Part shown: piece after piece, positions 61,539 to 64,000 of the stretch
How the letters are laid out: each line of letters begins with the position of its first letter
Numbering within the stretch: position 1 is the first letter of the stretch
Position numbers and translations under genes: made by a program
Notes under the pieces: generated by a model
Seen by the model: the letters and a program-made list of their open reading frames with translations, nothing else
What the model was told of the DNA's origin: nothing
Database searches by the model: none
NCBI GenBank assembly: GCA_028023455.1
Contig: JAQFVV010006199.1
Coordinates: 5,470,972 to 5,534,971 of the forward strand
Direction of reading: 5' to 3'
Origin: Epiperipatus broadwayi
Lineage: Eukaryota; Onychophora; Udeonychophora; Euonychophora; Peripatidae
DNA: 64,000 nt

Positions 61539-64000
61539 CAGTGATGGCGAACCTATAGCAGTGCCAGAGATGGCAAGTTCAAATTTTTTACTGGCACATG
61601 AACTATTTATATATCATAATTTTCTTCAATATTTTTTTAATTGCTAAAATGTGCACCAATAAAAATTTACTGTAAACTAAAGGTAGAATATATAAATGTA
61701 AAATTATATTAGAATTTATAATTTAATTCTGATTAGAAAGCAATACATTATATTTTACAACAAATAAATTGTAGTATCATATTCTATAAATTTGTCAAAT
61801 GATGCCAATAAAATTAGAAAGTAAACTCAGTAAAAATATTTTATAACTCTTTGAAGTAAGTTTTTTCAAATCTAAAGTGAAAGTAATCAAATGGTTTTCT
61901 GTCCTAATCTTTTTTCATCTAAACACTTGATATCATTTATTTTTTAATGTAATCAAAGGAAAGAAATCTTTGCTTGAAGTTTTGCTGTAAAAGTGAAATG
62001 ATAAATCTTTTATTTATAAAATTATTAAAGTTCATTTAAATTTACTTTTAAATAAATTTCTTATAATTATATTAATATGACTAATGAAAATAAAAAACAA
62101 AAATTATCAAGTAGTAGAGAATTTCAAAATTAATGGACTGGTGAGTATGGAATGATTAACAAAAGCATCAGGGTAGTATGTGTTTTAAATTCTGGAACAG
62201 GTGTATTGAGGACATCATCCATAAAATGGCATTATGAGACTAATCATAAATCACTCTGTAAAAAAAGTAAAGATGAACAAAAAGAATATATTGCCCAAAC
62301 ATTTAAAAATATAAATATTCAATCAACATCTATAATGAAATTTATGGATAATCATTCAAATATAACTGCTGCTATTTTTTTTTATTTCAAATGTAATTGC
62401 CTAACATGGGAAACCTTTTAATGATGGAGAATATATGACAAAAGTTTGGATAAAATGTGCACAAGTTTTTTTTGAAAATTTTGAAAACAAAGTAAAAATT
62501 ATTCAGAGCATAAAAGATTCATCATTGACTAGAAATACAGTTAAAGAAAGAATCTTGTAAATGGCTAACACCACAACTTACCAACAAAAAAGGAGATATA
62601 AAATCTTCTAGTTTAATTTCTCTCTGCCTTGATGAAATTACAGATATAAATGGATCAGTTTTTTATTTGCTAGTTTGTTGAAAATAGTATCAAAGAAGAA
62701 TTAATCAGTTTAACCTCATTAGTAACAACAACAAAAGGAATAGATATTTGTAACATAGATGTTGCCAAAATTGTATCAGTAACTACAAGTGTTTATGATT
62801 GGAAAATAAAATAGTTTTCTCACTTTATTTACCAACTGTATTGGACATTCATTTTTGGGTTTCCATTGCATTATATATTAGCAGGATTTATGCATGAAGG
62901 CCAGCTTTAAACTACTGGATGATGTTATGAACATTATAACAAAGGTAAACAATTTTATATCTACACATTGAGTGAGATAAACTCAGTATACTATAGTTTA
63001 CTTATGTACAACAATGTCCATGGTTAAGTTGAGAAAAAGTTCTTCAAAGATTCATCGAGTGTTTAAAAGAAATTAGACTGTTTTTATGTAATAAGAAAAT
63101 CATTGAAAAATATAATAAATTAATGAATGTTGAATGGCTTTCAAAATTAATGTTTTTTACTGATATGAATTCACATCTAAATGAATTAAATGTGAAACTG
63201 CAAGGTTATAATAAGACAATTGTTGTCATGATTGATCAAAGAATTGAAGCTAAATTACAAATTTTCAACTGTGATGTTATTTCTTACACCTTCAAATATT
63301 TCCCAAATCTAAAAATGTTCTTGACTTATTTAGAATCTCATGAGAAACCAGATCAAGTAAAATTGACACAAGACTTTTGTGCTGTTGTTCAATCGATAAT
63401 TGATGAATTTTCTTTAAGATTTACACACTTCAGACAATTTTCTGAAATATCAAAAATTTATTTTATATCTAGACATAAGATCAATGAATAGTCTCAAGTT
63501 AGAAATTTTTGAGTGGGTTAATTTGAAAGATATGAAAATGCAATCAGTCGATTTTCAATCCAGTTCTATATGAAAACAAATTTGTTGACTTAAGAAATGA
63601 GTTAGAAACAAAGGAAAAGAATCGATTATTGGCTACAAGTAAAAAAAAATGTTGAAGAGGAACTATTGACTACCTGGAATGCTATTCCTGAAGCATTTAA
63701 TTGTTTAAAAAAATTAGCAACTACTATATTATCAATTTTTTTCCTTTACATATGCATGAGAATCATTGTTTTTAGAAACAAATTTAATTAAAGACAATTC
63801 AAGAAATAGAATAACACATGAATCTAGTTCAGCATGTATATTATTAAAAATGACAAAATATGAACCAGATATAAAATATTTGGCATCCAAAGTACAACAG
63901 CAAAAATCTCATTAAATAATATCAACATGTTTATTTCCAAAATTTGGTTTTAATTACTATTAATTTTTTTACGATTATATTTTATTCAATTTGTGTTTTT
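61539..64000 (+). mobile_element. hAT DNA transposon, left end and decayed transposase, right end outside window
   Basis: CAGTGATGGCGAACCTATAG at 61539 is a typical hAT terminal-inverted-repeat start. The following GTGCCAGAGATGGCA also fits the subterminal GTGCC/GGCAC pattern of this group. The preceding 8 bp, TTTTACAC, would be the left target duplication. The coding remnant begins about 540 bp inside. The reading direction is away from the terminus, as expected. The matching right terminus is not seen before position 64000. Confidence 0.8.
62075..63915 (+). pseudogene. hAT transposase relic, GTF2IRD2/SCAND3/EPM2AIP1-like
   Basis: The plus strand, read across frames, gives the order of hAT transposases related to domesticated vertebrate genes such as GTF2IRD2 and EPM2AIP1. 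An N-terminal BED-type zinc finger (about 62110-62250) keeps H-Y-E-T-N-H but has lost one cysteine. L-D-E-I-T-D in the core (about 62633) stands where D-E-S-T-D is usual. A 122-codon intact stretch (63123-63491) covers W-L-x-K-L-x-F-x-x-D, L-N-x-L-N-x-x-L-Q-G and S-L-R-F-x-x-F. The C-terminus (about 63830-63914) has K-Y-E-P-D-I and ends Q-Q-Q-K-S-H followed by a stop. Frameshifts and stops are spread over the whole length, so it is not functional. It is an old transposon copy, not a domesticated gene. Confidence 0.8.

Overview
The window reads as AT-rich, intergenic, transposon-dominated DNA from an animal, probably an invertebrate. It is not bacterial: there is no operon-like coding, no ribosome-binding-site pattern, and most open frames are short chance frames in roughly three-quarters A+T sequence. 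What can be recognised is all eukaryotic mobile DNA: a hAT transposon, two or three kinds of non-LTR retrotransposon, a Ty3/gypsy relic, tRNA-derived SINEs and several families of long inverted repeats. No host protein-coding gene with convincing exons was found. The species could not be named from sequence alone.

Region by region. 0-7.9 kb: low-complexity AT-rich DNA with a ~200-bp hairpin (88-288), a ~480-bp palindrome (2764-3245) and the 3' tail of an RTE-like LINE with an 11-bp target-site duplication (3682-3921). 7.9-17.1 kb: the most unusual object, a ~9.2-kb insertion bounded by a 30-bp direct repeat. It carries two nearly identical ~2.54-kb direct terminal repeats (7952-10489 and 14574-17114) around a ~4.1-kb interior. 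On the minus strand the interior holds one ~760-codon reading frame for a repetitive, coiled-coil-like protein, broken by only two in-frame stops. No polymerase, protease, integrase or transposase is seen. The layout resembles a non-autonomous LTR element, but the 30-bp flanking repeat is far too long for an LTR integrase.

17-32 kb: a small hairpin (18.65 kb), a composite palindrome (22.2-23.15 kb), a decayed gypsy element on the minus strand (24.5-26.8 kb; gag zinc knuckle, protease and integrase remain, reverse transcriptase is missing), a class II tRNA-like retropseudogene with an 11-bp duplication (28.6 kb), and a second, larger composite palindrome (29.74-31.69 kb) followed by a SINE. 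32-45 kb: mostly unrecognised AT-rich DNA with SINEs and a LINE relic (39.1-40.93 kb) that keeps an SGNH-esterase-like ORF1 and an endonuclease domain but stops before the reverse transcriptase. A pair of ~150-bp direct repeats lies at 43.98-44.98 kb.

45-64 kb: a third composite palindrome (45.71-47.7 kb), a long unremarkable stretch with small tandem duplications, a decayed RTE-like LINE (57.85-60.4 kb) interrupted by a palindromic element with its own 13-bp duplication (58.68-59.38 kb), and a hAT element entering at 61,539 whose decayed transposase runs to about 63.92 kb. Its right end lies outside the window. The parts do not form a pathway. They record successive insertions, and the 9.2-kb element looks young because its two terminal repeats are almost identical.
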